Shown: positions 7,305 through 15,786, counted from the first letter of the stretch. The stretch: 15,786 bases of DNA from Candidatus Zhuqueibacterota bacterium (GCA_013361015.1 JABWAN010000023.1:1-15786); one strand, 5' to 3'. Program-made: numbers and translations. The notes: generated by a model from the letters alone, not told the origin.

Positions 7305-7409
7305 GGAGCCACGCGCGAATCATAATCATTTCCATTCCGACCTTTGGTTCCTTCCTTCATTTGCCAGCGTTTTCCAGGCCGGATTGCTCACGATTCCTAG
7401 GGAGAGTGG

Positions 7410-10400
7410 ATGCGGAAAGTGTGGAAGGTGAGGCCCCACCTTGTGGGCACTCTCATTGCTTTGCTACTCAGTGCCGCCAACGGACAAAGTCGGTCCCTTC
7501 AACTCCTCAAAACGTCCCGACCACAGGCCTCGCCGCTGAACTTGCGCAGCGGCAATGAGGTGCTGGCCGTGCTTGTCAATGCCAATGGTTTGTTCAATGT
7601 CGGCACGGCAGATGACAAACCCCTGCTTTATGACTTCCCCAACGCCGATTTTCGTTCGCACGTGAACGTGTGGCTCGATGGGCGCATTTTCACCAACGAC
7701 TCCTCGCGCTCAAGATTGCCACTGTTCACGCTGCTGCGCCCGCCGGAACCTCTTGCCGATAGCACCATCGTGTGCCAGTATGGTTTTGAGGGCCTGCTGC
7801 TCGAGCAGCGTCTGCGGCTCGAACAATATAGCGACTCTACCGGCGCGCTCTTCATCCAATACGTGCTCACCAATCCCACGAATGCGCCGCACGAGATGGG
7901 CTTGTTGTTGGAGCTTGACACGAAAGTGAATGGCAACGACAAAACTCCCTTTCTTTCGAATTTCGGTTTTCGCGATGACGAGGTGATTTTCCGCGGGGGC
8001 GGCGTTCCCGATTTTTTGCAAGCGTTCGAAGTGTTGCCGCCGGAGAAGGGACTGGTGGCGAAATTTACTCTCACCGGCGTGGAAGGCACGCGCCCCAATT
8101 TCATCGCCATCGGCGATTGGGTCAATCTCAGCAAAGTCGCGTGGGATTATGCGCCCAGCCCGTTCAAGTATAATGACAGCGCCGTGTTGTTGCGCTGGGA
8201 TCCGCTCGTGATTGCACCCGGCGCAAGCCGCACGATCGGAACGTACTACGGCGTCGGTGAAGTTTCGAGCCAAACCGACACCCTCACGCTCTCGGTCATT
8301 GCGCCGGAACGTTTGAGCGTGCAGGGCGATACGCTTGCGCCGAATCCTTTCAGCGTGAGTGTGCTCGTCACCAACACCGGCTTCGCGACGGCGCACGACG
8401 TGCAAGCGCGGCTCGTGCTGCCCGAAGATTTGAAGCTTGCCGCGGGAGAGCCGGCGCTCAAAGATATTTCCCCGCGCGATCTTCTTTCACAAACGAGCGG
8501 CACGGCCACGTGGACAATTCATGCGCGCTGCTTGCCGGCCGATTCTTCGTTTCGCATGAAAGTCGAAGTGACTTCTTCGGATGCGCCCGGCAATGCCGTC
8601 ACGCGCGTGTTGCAAGTGCCCTCGTGTTTCGGCCCGGGCTTCGAACTGACTTTGCAGCCGAAGACCCAAAACCTGGTGGCCGGGGAGACTGCGCACGTGC
8701 TCGTGCAAAGCGTTCGGCGTGGGAATTATAACGAAGAAATCAGTTTGGATTTGTGGCCCGCGATTCCCGGTATTGACTTCACGTTTTCGCCCGCCCGCAT
8801 TCCGCCGGGGGCAAACGCGCAGCTCACGTTCGCCACGCGCAACACGCTGGTGCCAGGCGAGTACAGCTTCGTGGTAAATGGCCGCAGCGCGGCGTTGATC
8901 AAATCCGACACGGTCGCTTTGCACATTGCCGCCGCGGTCATCGATGTCACGCCGCCGTTTACGCGCAATCACAATCCCGCACAGAACGCGCGCAACGTTT
9001 TGCCGGAAACCGCCCTCTCGTTCGAAGTGCACGATGCGGGCACGGGAGTGGACAGTGCTGCGCTCGCGCTGCTCGTGAACGGGATACGCGTGCAGCCAAA
9101 GCTTTCTCGTTTGGAGGAAAAGAGTTTTCGCGTGGAATATCAGCCCTCGCCGTTTCAATATAATGACGAAGTGCGCGTGACCATTCGCGCGCAAGATTTG
9201 GCCAGCCCGGCGAATGTCATGGCGGAGGAGGACTATTCGTTTGCAATCGTGGCAGATTTGCAGCCGCCATTCCTCACCGATCTGCAACCGCCGCGCGAAG
9301 CCCCCGCGGTTGCAGCAAACGCTGAAATCTCTTTTCACGTGCGCGATGAGCTTGCGGGGGTAGATTCAAGCTCGATCATACTCACGGTGAATGGCCTCAC
9401 TGTTCAGCCGAGCATAAGCGGAACGCGGCGTGAGGCGCTCGTGCGCTATCGCCCGCTTCAGCCGTTTCGTTATAATGAACAAGTGCAAGTCAGCGTGCGC
9501 GCAAAAGATTTGGCCCGCCCGGCGAATGAAATGCCGGAAGAGCGCTACACTTTCACGGTCGTGCAGGATGTGACTCCGCCGTTTATCACCGACCTTCAGC
9601 CGCCGCGCGAGGCAACGCGGGTCGCGCCGGATACGGAGATTTCTTTTCATGTGCGCGACGATCTCGCGGGCGTGGATTCGACTTCATTGCGGCTCGTTGT
9701 GGATGGCAATGCGGTTCGTCCCAAACTGAGCGGAACGCCGCAAAATTTGCTCGTGCGCCATCGTCCTGCGCAGCCTTTTGTGAAAGGGCAAAGCGTGAGC
9801 GTAAGCATTGCCGCGCGTGATCTGTCTTCCCCGCCGAATGCCATGCCCACGGAGCAATACATTTTTCATGTGGAAGACCCGGTTTATGATTTAATTGCAG
9901 CCAACTTGCAACCCTTGGGCGAATTGCGCGCGGGTGTTTTTGTGAACATCTCCGGTGAAGTGCGCAACGGTTTGGATGCTGTGACGCTGCCTTTTCGCGT
10001 GCGTTTTATCGTGGATGGCGCAACGGTGAAAGACACGCTGCTCGCCGCTTTTGCACACGGCCAACAAGAGAACCTCGCCGTGCCGGTGCGCTTCGTTACC
10101 GAAGGCAAGCATACGATCGAGATGCGCGTGGATGCCGATGACAATATCATCGAGCTGTCCGAGAGCAACAATCTACAAAGCTTGTTTGTGGAAATTTTGC
10201 CGCCGCTCGTGCGCGAGTTCACCGTGCGGCCCAATCCCTTCACGCCCAATCACGACGGCTTCAATGATGCCGTGGAATTTAATTTCGCCACATTGGACTT
10301 GGACTCGCCGGCTTTGCGCATATTCGACGTAGATGGCGTCGCCGTGTTGAGCGAAGACAATCTGCGCGCCGGCTTGTTCATATGGAACGGCCGCGATCGC

Positions 10401-10493
10401 CACGGCCGCGAACTGCCTCCGGGAATTTATTTGTACTCACTGCAAGATCGCGGCAAAAACGTGGCGAATGGGTACATTGTGCTCGCGCGATGA
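7410..10493 (+). CDS. Large secreted multi-domain Ig-like repeat protein with gliding-motility/T9SS type B-like C-terminal domain
   Basis: The product is 1027 residues. The start at 7410 has AGGGAG 5 bases upstream (7399-7404) and gives a signal peptide with hydrophobic LVGTLIALLLSAA and likely cleavage near ANGQ (~25). Residues ~48-283 form an unrecognised beta-rich domain ending in GTYYGVGE. Residues ~287-410 look like a DUF11/NEW3-type beta-sandwich, and ~412-508 like another. Three tandem Ig-like repeats follow at 512-615, 616-719 and 720-822, each opening D-x-x-PPF. Residues ~823-930 look CARDB-like (ISGEVRNG, then DADDNIIELSESNN). The tail 933-1027 has PNPFTPNHDGFND, a WNGRD turn and LPPGIYLYSL, the layout of the CHU_C/type B sorting domain (FlgD-Ig-like). 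It should be exported to the cell surface and may be an adhesin or structural filament. The next gene encodes a PorP/SprF-like barrel, as in SprB/SprF pairs. Confidence 0.8.
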   Translation: MRKVWKVRPHLVGTLIALLLSAANGQSRSLQLLKTSRPQASPLNLRSGNEVLAVLVNANGLFNVGTADDKPLLYDFPNADFRSHVNVWLDGRIFTNDSSRSRLPLFTLLRPPEPLADSTIVCQYGFEGLLLEQRLRLEQYSDSTGALFIQYVLTNPTNAPHEMGLLLELDTKVNGNDKTPFLSNFGFRDDEVIFRGGGVPDFLQAFEVLPPEKGLVAKFTLTGVEGTRPNFIAIGDWVNLSKVAWDYAPSPFKYNDSAVLLRWDPLVIAPGASRTIGTYYGVGEVSSQTDTLTLSVIAPERLSVQGDTLAPNPFSVSVLVTNTGFATAHDVQARLVLPEDLKLAAGEPALKDISPRDLLSQTSGTATWTIHARCLPADSSFRMKVEVTSSDAPGNAVTRVLQVPSCFGPGFELTLQPKTQNLVAGETAHVLVQSVRRGNYNEEISLDLWPAIPGIDFTFSPARIPPGANAQLTFATRNTLVPGEYSFVVNGRSAALIKSDTVALHIAAAVIDVTPPFTRNHNPAQNARNVLPETALSFEVHDAGTGVDSAALALLVNGIRVQPKLSRLEEKSFRVEYQPSPFQYNDEVRVTIRAQDLASPANVMAEEDYSFAIVADLQPPFLTDLQPPREAPAVAANAEISFHVRDELAGVDSSSIILTVNGLTVQPSISGTRREALVRYRPLQPFRYNEQVQVSVRAKDLARPANEMPEERYTFTVVQDVTPPFITDLQPPREATRVAPDTEISFHVRDDLAGVDSTSLRLVVDGNAVRPKLSGTPQNLLVRHRPAQPFVKGQSVSVSIAARDLSSPPNAMPTEQYIFHVEDPVYDLIAANLQPLGELRAGVFVNISGEVRNGLDAVTLPFRVRFIVDGATVKDTLLAAFAHGQQENLAVPVRFVTEGKHTIEMRVDADDNIIELSESNNLQSLFVEILPPLVREFTVRPNPFTPNHDGFNDAVEFNFATLDLDSPALRIFDVDGVAVLSEDNLRAGLFIWNGRDRHGRELPPGIYLYSLQDRGKNVANGYIVLAR
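8943..9875 (+). repeat. Three tandem ~312-bp coding repeats (Ig-like modules)
   Basis: The units begin at 8943, 9255 and 9567. The first two are exactly 312 bases (104 codons) each and the third is about 309. Shared landmarks per unit are the D-x-x-PPF opening, an SFxVxD motif, GVDS, a central QPxPF/F-Y-N-E/D turn, and an A-x-DLAxPxNxM motif before the closing strand. Units two and three are closest: TDLQPPREA, EISFHVRD and LAGVDS occur in both and the DNA is clearly alike. This points to duplication within the gene. Confidence 0.9.
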
Positions 10494-10746
10494 GTTTCTA
10501 CTTCAGATGGAAAAGATAATTTTGAATATGTGTACCACCATTGCAAAAGTTCTCGCTCTCAGCAATTGTGTCAACCTCCGCCCAGAGAGCGCTTCGTGGA
10601 TTCCTCCCTTGAGGGCAGCCAGGATGGTGTTGCACAGTATCGTTGACGAAGTGAAGACTGGGTTGAAAAAGATGAAAACGTGGCGCGAGGAATTTGAATC
10701 TCCTCGTCGCTATCAAGACCTCCCCCCTGCCCCCGTCAAGGTGGGA
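10494..10746. other. Intergenic gap between the Ig-repeat protein and its PorP/SprF-like partner
   Basis: I see no gene here that I can support. The reading frame of the downstream gene happens to stay open, but the translation has no secretion signal or recognisable motif. A 6-bp hairpin, CGAGGA (10686-10691) with TCCTCG (10701-10706), and the GC-rich element at 10714-10748 occupy the last 60 bases. No T-run follows the hairpin and no convincing promoter is visible, so the two genes may be co-transcribed. Confidence 0.5.
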
Positions 10747-10748
10747 AT
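10714..10748. repeat. GC-rich palindrome-like element overlapping the start of the PorP/SprF-OmpA gene
   Basis: The + strand reads GACCTCCCCCCTGCCCCCGT followed by CAAGGTGGGAAT. It shares its layout (ACCTCCC, TG, CCCCC, TC-AGG, GGGAAT or GAGAAT) with the - strand reading of 5001-5035. Its AAGGTGGGA end (10738-10746) is also the apparent ribosome-binding sequence of the gene that starts at 10747. Confidence 0.45.
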
Positions 10749-13197
10749 GCGACGTTGTGGAATCATCGGATTGTTATGTCTTATTCCCGCACTAGCTTCC
10801 GCTCAAATCTCCGGCGCGATCAATCCGGCTTTGTCGCAAGATGCGCGCGTGCTGTTCTTCAACCCGGCGAGCGCCGCGGTTTTGCCCGGGCAATCTTATC
10901 TCGGTTTGAAATTGACCTACCCCGGCGCGATCGCAAACAACACATTTGCACTGCGCAACTCGCTGTTCGCGGCAAGTTGGCCGAAGCTTTTCAATTCGAA
11001 TTTGGGTGTGGCCGCGCACGTGCGCTGGCTCAATTCGCCGTGGTATAAAGACGGCCGCTTCGGCTTCGCGCTGGCGTATAAATTCTTCGAGCAGGTCGCA
11101 TTCGGAGCCGATCTCGGTTTCCTCTCGCGCAATTATGAAAGCGCCAAGTTCGATCTCGTGGATCAAGCCGACCCGGTTTTCTTGCGCGGCAATTCGCACA
11201 CGGTCTTCGATCCGGCGTTCGGTGTGCTGGGGAATTTTACCGAGAACTTCACACTCGCAGCTTCGTGGTTTCATCCCAATCGTCCCGATCTCGCGCGGGC
11301 CGGACAGGCGTATCGCTTGCCGAGTGAGGCCCTGTTCGGTGCGAGCTATGCTTTCCACTTTGTGCGCGCCGATGCCGGCCTCGCATATCGCCGCCAAGAT
11401 TGGCAGCCCACCTTCGGGCTGGAAGTGTTCTCCGCAAGTTTGGGAAGGCTGCGCGCCGGCTATGGCTTGGAGCATGCCGTATTCGAAGGCCAATTGCGCG
11501 TGCATGACCAGGCGGCGCTATTTTATAGCTTCAACACCCCGACAAACGATCTCAGTTTGTTGAGCGCAGGCTCGCACGAAGTGGGGATGATTTTTTCGTT
11601 CCCCTGGCTCAAACCTCGCGCGCGCGCAGAGCGGCCCGATTTTCTCATGCAAGCCATGCCGCCTTCGCGCGTGGTGCTGCCGAACGACACGCCGATTTAT
11701 CACCTCACTATTTTGCGACGCGATGATTTCAAAGCGCCGATCACGCTGGCTACGCTGGAATTGCCGCCACATTTGCGTCCGCGTTTTTCACAAACGGAAG
11801 TGCGCGAGAACGCTGAAATCGTTTTGGCTCTGTACTCCGAAGGCGATTTGCTGCCGGGCGATTACCCTTTCATCGTCACTGCGGCTGCCGGCGGGCAGGT
11901 CCAGCATTTGCCCTTGCACGTACGCGTCAATCCCATGCCCAAGCTCGCGCCGGAAATTTTCACGACGGTCGATAGCGTGGACGTTATCGAAGTGCGCAAC
12001 GTTGTGGACGAGCTGCCCATCATCCCGCGGATTTTCTTTCCGACGAATGAGAGCGATCTCGCGGGCAGCCGTTATGATATTCTCAGCCCGCAGCAAAACG
12101 TGTTCGTGCCGGAGAACGCGCGCGAGATCAATTCCGTTTATCGCAACGCGCTGAACTTGATCGCCACACGCTTGAAGTTGTATCCGCAAGCCGGCATCAC
12201 GCTCACGGGCTACAGCTCCGGCGCAAGCCATGAGAGCAATTGGCGCGCACTCGCGCAGAGCCGCGCTGCAGCCGTCAAAAACTATCTGGTCGACAGCCTC
12301 GGCGTGGCCGCAGAGCAAATTCGCATCGCAAATGCGAAACGGCCCGAAGCGGACGTCGCGCTGCGCAATGCGTCCGTGCAAGAAGAGTGGCAGCGCGTTG
12401 GCATCGCCGCGGATGCGCCGTTCGCCAATGAAATCTTGGCGCCCTTGTTGGTGGAGAATAAGGAAGTGGAAGCGCAGCCGCAATACTGCGGCTTCGTGAC
12501 AAAATATTCGGTCGCCGAGGCCGGCGTGGCCGCGTGGCGCATCACCATTTTGAACAGCAGCCGCGATACCGTGGAAGTGCTGTCCGGAGAAAAATCTTTG
12601 CCCGACACCGTTTCATGGGCGTGGCCGCATGCATTGGTGAAGAAGGCTGCGAGCAATGGCAGTAACGGCAACGGCACATCGACGGAGAGCCCCACTTTTG
12701 CCATGGAACAAAACGGCCACTACTCGTTATGGCTGCAAGATGCCCTGGGCCAAACGGCGAGGACCGCACTGCGTCCAATCGGCATTCGGCATCGCCGCCG
12801 TCTCAACGAAGTGGGCGTGGAACGCATCCCTATTTTCCTGTTCGGTTTTGGCGAGCATCAGCTTGGCAGCTTTTCGCGCGAATTACGTTTGAAGCTGCAT
12901 AGCATCGCCGAAAAGTTGGAATCCGATCCGTCTGCAACGTGCGTGATCAAAGGCCACACCGATGACATCGGCGAGGAGCGCAACAACAAGTGGCTCTCGC
13001 TGCAGCGCGCAAAAACCGTGTTTGAAATTCTCGCCTCCTACGGCATCGCGAAGGATCGTATGACCTACGGCGGCGTGGGCGAAGAAGAACCACTCGCCGA
13101 CAACCGCCTGCCGGAGGGACGCAACATGAACCGTCGCGTCGAAGTTTACATTCGCCACTCGGCGCAGTGGCCGAATTTCAGCACACACCGAAACTGA
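10747..13197 (+). CDS. PorP/SprF-like outer-membrane protein fused to two OmpA-like domains
   Basis: The product is 816 residues. I chose the ATG at 10747 because AAGGTGGGA lies directly before it and it gives a textbook signal peptide, MRRCGIIGLLCLIPALASA, with cleavage before QIS. The frame is open back to 10468, but that extension would bury the signal and overlap the previous gene. Residues ~20-290 begin ISGAINPAL and DARVLFFNPAS and continue as amphipathic strands, resembling the PorP/SprF family that partners T9SS cargo. Residues ~310-395 look Ig-like. A first OmpA-like domain (~425-540) keeps the SRAAAVKNYL helix but has Ser at the position of the peptidoglycan-binding Asp. A linker region (~575-680) includes an Asn/Gly/Ser-rich stretch. 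The second OmpA domain (~692-802) is intact: GHTDDIG with Asp739, and Arg754 in LSLQRAKTV, 15 residues later as in E. coli OmpA. It would anchor the barrel to peptidoglycan. It probably serves the preceding secreted protein. Confidence 0.8.
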   Translation: MRRCGIIGLLCLIPALASAQISGAINPALSQDARVLFFNPASAAVLPGQSYLGLKLTYPGAIANNTFALRNSLFAASWPKLFNSNLGVAAHVRWLNSPWYKDGRFGFALAYKFFEQVAFGADLGFLSRNYESAKFDLVDQADPVFLRGNSHTVFDPAFGVLGNFTENFTLAASWFHPNRPDLARAGQAYRLPSEALFGASYAFHFVRADAGLAYRRQDWQPTFGLEVFSASLGRLRAGYGLEHAVFEGQLRVHDQAALFYSFNTPTNDLSLLSAGSHEVGMIFSFPWLKPRARAERPDFLMQAMPPSRVVLPNDTPIYHLTILRRDDFKAPITLATLELPPHLRPRFSQTEVRENAEIVLALYSEGDLLPGDYPFIVTAAAGGQVQHLPLHVRVNPMPKLAPEIFTTVDSVDVIEVRNVVDELPIIPRIFFPTNESDLAGSRYDILSPQQNVFVPENAREINSVYRNALNLIATRLKLYPQAGITLTGYSSGASHESNWRALAQSRAAAVKNYLVDSLGVAAEQIRIANAKRPEADVALRNASVQEEWQRVGIAADAPFANEILAPLLVENKEVEAQPQYCGFVTKYSVAEAGVAAWRITILNSSRDTVEVLSGEKSLPDTVSWAWPHALVKKAASNGSNGNGTSTESPTFAMEQNGHYSLWLQDALGQTARTALRPIGIRHRRRLNEVGVERIPIFLFGFGEHQLGSFSRELRLKLHSIAEKLESDPSATCVIKGHTDDIGEERNNKWLSLQRAKTVFEILASYGIAKDRMTYGGVGEEEPLADNRLPEGRNMNRRVEVYIRHSAQWPNFSTHRN

Positions 13198-13311
13198 ATC
13201 CGCAATGCCGCAACTCACGCAAAGTTTGTGAACCTTGCACCAATGCTTTGCGCACCAGACCCCACCGCAATACACGCTTGCTTGACGAAGATATTTTGCT
13301 AAATTCAGCGC

Positions 13312-15786
13312 ATGAAAAATTTTGTAGCAATCTTCGGCGTCATCCTCGCCATGCTGGCGGTGGAAGGGATCGTCATTTTTGCCCACCACATGCAACGCCG
13401 CCTCGGCACGATGTTGCTCGGCGCATTTGGCGCTCTGAGTATATTTAGCATTTCCTTTTTTGCCGCCGTGGTTCCTCTCGTTCGGCTCACGTCGACGCTC
13501 ACCATCCCTCTGCTCTCCGTCATTTTCTACGCGAATATCTTGGTCGCACTGCTCATCGTTTATGTTTGCGACGGCACCAACTACGCCCGCCGCTTTTTGT
13601 CGGTCTTACTGGGAGGGTATTTGCTGGCGATGCTGCTGCAAGAAATCATTCGCGTGGCTGCACCGACTGAGGCTTTCTTTGCGATCAACCCGCTGCCGGA
13701 GCAGTTGTTCCAACACAACTGGCGGATATATTTCGCCGCAATTTTGGCGCTGCTCTTCTCTTTTGCAATGGTACTCTTCCTTTATCAAGTGCTGGCCAAT
13801 CAACTCTCTTCGTGGCCGCGCGGAGTCCGCATTGCATTGGTCTTGGGCGTCGTATTTCTGGCGGACGGCTTCTTCTTCACGATCGTAGCTTTTAGCGGTC
13901 ATGCGCGCTTCCAAGAATTTCTCCTGAGTCAACTGCTCACCAAGTCCGCCGCCACTCTCATTCTCGCCCCTGGCGCTGCGTTTTATATCACACGCGTGCT
14001 GCGCGCACAAAGCGCGCCCGACAGCGAAAGGCGGCCCGTATTCGACGTCGTGAGGCGCGTTACGGAAATGGATCGCGAAATGAGCTCGCTGCTCACAACG
14101 ATGGTCGATGGCTTGATCATTTACAATCGTGACGGCCTAATCACGCGCTATAATCCCGCCGCGGAGAGATTATTGGGGCGCACGCTACAAGGTTTGCGTT
14201 TGGATGATCCCTCGTTTCGCCTAACCTTGCCCGACGGCGAGCGCATGCCTTATTCCGACTCCCCTCTGCTCAATGCCTTGCGCTTCAAGCAGCCCGTTGA
14301 AAATGTCGAATTGGGCGTGCGACAGGACAATGGCAAGCTGCGCATTTTATCTGTGAACACCTCGCCTATTTTTGATTCGCAAAATCGGCTGCGTGGCGCG
14401 CTCGCCACCTTCCGCGACATTACGCAACGCAAAGAGGTGGATGAATCTTTGGCGGCCTCGCAAGATTTCTTAAGCCGGCTCATCGAGCAGGCGCCGACCG
14501 GCATCGCCGTGTTCGACCGGCAGGGCATGGCCGAGCGTTTCAACAAAGTCTTTTTGAACATGCTCGGCGCCGCTTCCTCCACCGAGCTGATGGGGCAGCT
14601 CAATCTCTTCAAAGAAAAAATGTACATCGAGAGTGATCTGCTGCGCTACTTCGTCAAAGCATACAAAGGCATCGCAGTCGAGATTCCTCCGAAAGTCATC
14701 GACCTGGAAAAAAAACAGATCTTCGATTTGGCGGCATATGATTGGTCCGCAAACGGCAACACGGCCGCGGTGAAAGTCGTGTCGCACTTCGTCTATCCCA
14801 TGTACGATCGTGACGGCAAAGTCGACCGCGTGGTCGCCCTCATCAACGATCTCACGGAGCATACCCGCGCCGAACAGCAGCGCCAACAAATCGCCGAGCG
14901 TTATCAAAACATGGTGGCGCACATTTCAGATTTTCTCTTCAGCGCCAAAGTCGTGCAGAGCAGCTTGCAGTATGAATTCTGTACTGCCGCGGTGGAAAAA
15001 ATCACGGGCTTTGCGGAAGAACACTTTCTGAACGACAACTGGTTTTGGTTCACCATTATCGATACGGACGACAAGCAGCGTGTGCAGGAAGAGTTGGGCC
15101 GGCTCATCCGCAAACGTGAAATCCAGGAAGGCAGCATTGAGTATCGCATTCGTGCGCGCGGCGGAGAAACGCGCTGGGTGCAAACCCGCTTCACGTTTCT
15201 ACGCGACGCCGCCGGCGAAGTCGAGCGTTTGCTCGGCGCGGTGTCGGATATCACCCGCAGCAAAGAGGCCGAAGACGCCCTGCGCAAAACCGTCACGCGT
15301 TTTCGCTCGTTGGTCGATAGTCTGAATGATTTCGTGTTATCCGTGGATTTGGAGGGCAAGATTACTTTCGCCAATCAAGCTTTCAACAAAATCTTCGATC
15401 AACGTAGCCGCACGATGATCGGCAAGGACTTGTATCGCTACGTCAACGGCGAAGACCGCGAGCCGATTATCAAGCATATGCAGGACTTGATCAAAACGAA
15501 CCAGCCGATTCGGCAACACGAGTTGCGTTTGCACAAGCCGCAAGGCGATTATCTGTGGCTACGCGTCAATGCCGAGCCTTTGTTCGACGACGCCGGAACG
15601 ATGAACAGCGTTATGGTCGTCGCCACCGACGTCACTGAAAGCAAACGCGTCGAGCGCACCATGCAACAACAAAACGGTGCACTAACATTGCTGGAAGAGG
15701 TTGCAGAGAAGGTCGCCGCGCGCGTACCGGAGCGAGAAATCTGCGAAATGATTGGCGGCCAAATCCCCGTCATTCTAGGGTGCGAT
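13312..15786 (+). CDS. Multi-PAS membrane sensor protein (3' partial; histidine kinase or similar)
   Basis: From the ATG at 13312 the frame stays open to the last base, giving 825 residues with the C-terminus missing. Residues ~1-230 contain about seven hydrophobic helices (roughly 3-24, 32-56, 60-86, 92-114, 136-161, 170-192, 202-225) with a conserved-looking CDGTNYARRF after the third; this could be a ligand-sensing 7TM module, but I cannot name it firmly. Four PAS domains follow at ~255-375, 384-517, 535-650 and 664-778, each ending in the usual D-I/L/V-T linker (RDITQRKE, NDLTEHTR, SDITRSKE, TDVTESKR). Residues from ~786 (LLEEVAEKV, ICEMIGGQIPVILGCD) look like the start of a GAF domain. 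PAS/GAF proteins of this shape usually end in a histidine kinase, or less often a GGDEF or SpoIIE output; the output is not visible. No ribosome-binding site is evident. It begins 114 bases after the PorP/SprF-like gene. Confidence 0.85.
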   Translation, partial: MKNFVAIFGVILAMLAVEGIVIFAHHMQRRLGTMLLGAFGALSIFSISFFAAVVPLVRLTSTLTIPLLSVIFYANILVALLIVYVCDGTNYARRFLSVLLGGYLLAMLLQEIIRVAAPTEAFFAINPLPEQLFQHNWRIYFAAILALLFSFAMVLFLYQVLANQLSSWPRGVRIALVLGVVFLADGFFFTIVAFSGHARFQEFLLSQLLTKSAATLILAPGAAFYITRVLRAQSAPDSERRPVFDVVRRVTEMDREMSSLLTTMVDGLIIYNRDGLITRYNPAAERLLGRTLQGLRLDDPSFRLTLPDGERMPYSDSPLLNALRFKQPVENVELGVRQDNGKLRILSVNTSPIFDSQNRLRGALATFRDITQRKEVDESLAASQDFLSRLIEQAPTGIAVFDRQGMAERFNKVFLNMLGAASSTELMGQLNLFKEKMYIESDLLRYFVKAYKGIAVEIPPKVIDLEKKQIFDLAAYDWSANGNTAAVKVVSHFVYPMYDRDGKVDRVVALINDLTEHTRAEQQRQQIAERYQNMVAHISDFLFSAKVVQSSLQYEFCTAAVEKITGFAEEHFLNDNWFWFTIIDTDDKQRVQEELGRLIRKREIQEGSIEYRIRARGGETRWVQTRFTFLRDAAGEVERLLGAVSDITRSKEAEDALRKTVTRFRSLVDSLNDFVLSVDLEGKITFANQAFNKIFDQRSRTMIGKDLYRYVNGEDREPIIKHMQDLIKTNQPIRQHELRLHKPQGDYLWLRVNAEPLFDDAGTMNSVMVVATDVTESKRVERTMQQQNGALTLLEEVAEKVAARVPEREICEMIGGQIPVILGCD

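Noticed and set aside
8943..9875. CRISPR-like periodicity
   Set aside because: The repeats are 312-bp coding modules in frame within one gene, not short repeats with spacers.
10468..10746. An N-terminal extension of 93 codons in frame with the PorP/SprF-OmpA gene
   Set aside because: It overlaps the previous gene, has no motif, and would bury a clear signal peptide that starts at 10747 right after a ribosome-binding sequence.
10792..11505. A 237-codon antisense open frame over the PorP/SprF-like gene
   Set aside because: It mirrors the codon bias of the real gene and has no recognisable features.
13198..13311. Possible promoter near TTGACG (13282-13287) before the sensor gene
   Set aside because: No -10 element occurs at a workable spacing, so I do not annotate it.
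13606..14922. Several short - strand open frames over the sensor gene
   Set aside because: The + strand frame is uninterrupted for 825 codons with clear helices and PAS domains, so these are shadows.

Overview
The window most resembles a member of the FCB superphylum (Bacteroidota and relatives) with moderately high GC. Two proteins end in type IX secretion (T9SS) sorting domains of two different classes. A PorP/SprF-like protein is also present, and the NYPNPFNP type of tail is common in Ignavibacteria, Calditrichota and candidate phyla such as KSB1. The exact lineage is a guess; nothing here fixes the phylum. I see no rRNA, tRNA, CRISPR array or insertion sequence.

Region 1 (1-3340, + strand): the 3' part of a secreted DUF4331 protein with a type A T9SS tail, then a membrane-anchored TPR protein closed by a strong intrinsic terminator. 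The gap between them (1685-1936) holds two clear inverted repeats. Region 2 (3338-3539): a convergent intergenic gap that appears to contain a dispersed repeat starting with a short ATTCC...GGAAT palindrome.

Region 3 (3540-7182, - strand): a tightly packed set in the order ftsH, outer-membrane barrel, a 38-codon single-helix peptide, and a YdjM-like membrane protein. The last three overlap by one base at each junction. ftsH has its own well-formed promoter, divergent from the next gene on the + strand.

Region 4 (7226-13197, + strand): a promoter, a 1027-residue secreted multi-domain protein with three tandem 104-residue Ig-like repeats and a gliding-motility/type B-like C-terminal domain, then a PorP/SprF-like barrel fused to two OmpA-like domains. 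This order matches the SprB/SprF (adhesin plus partner barrel) arrangement known from Bacteroidota, with an added peptidoglycan anchor. It is the most interesting part of the window.

Region 5 (13312-end, + strand): the first 825 codons of a large sensor protein with seven predicted membrane helices, four PAS domains and the start of a probable GAF domain. Its output domain lies beyond the window.
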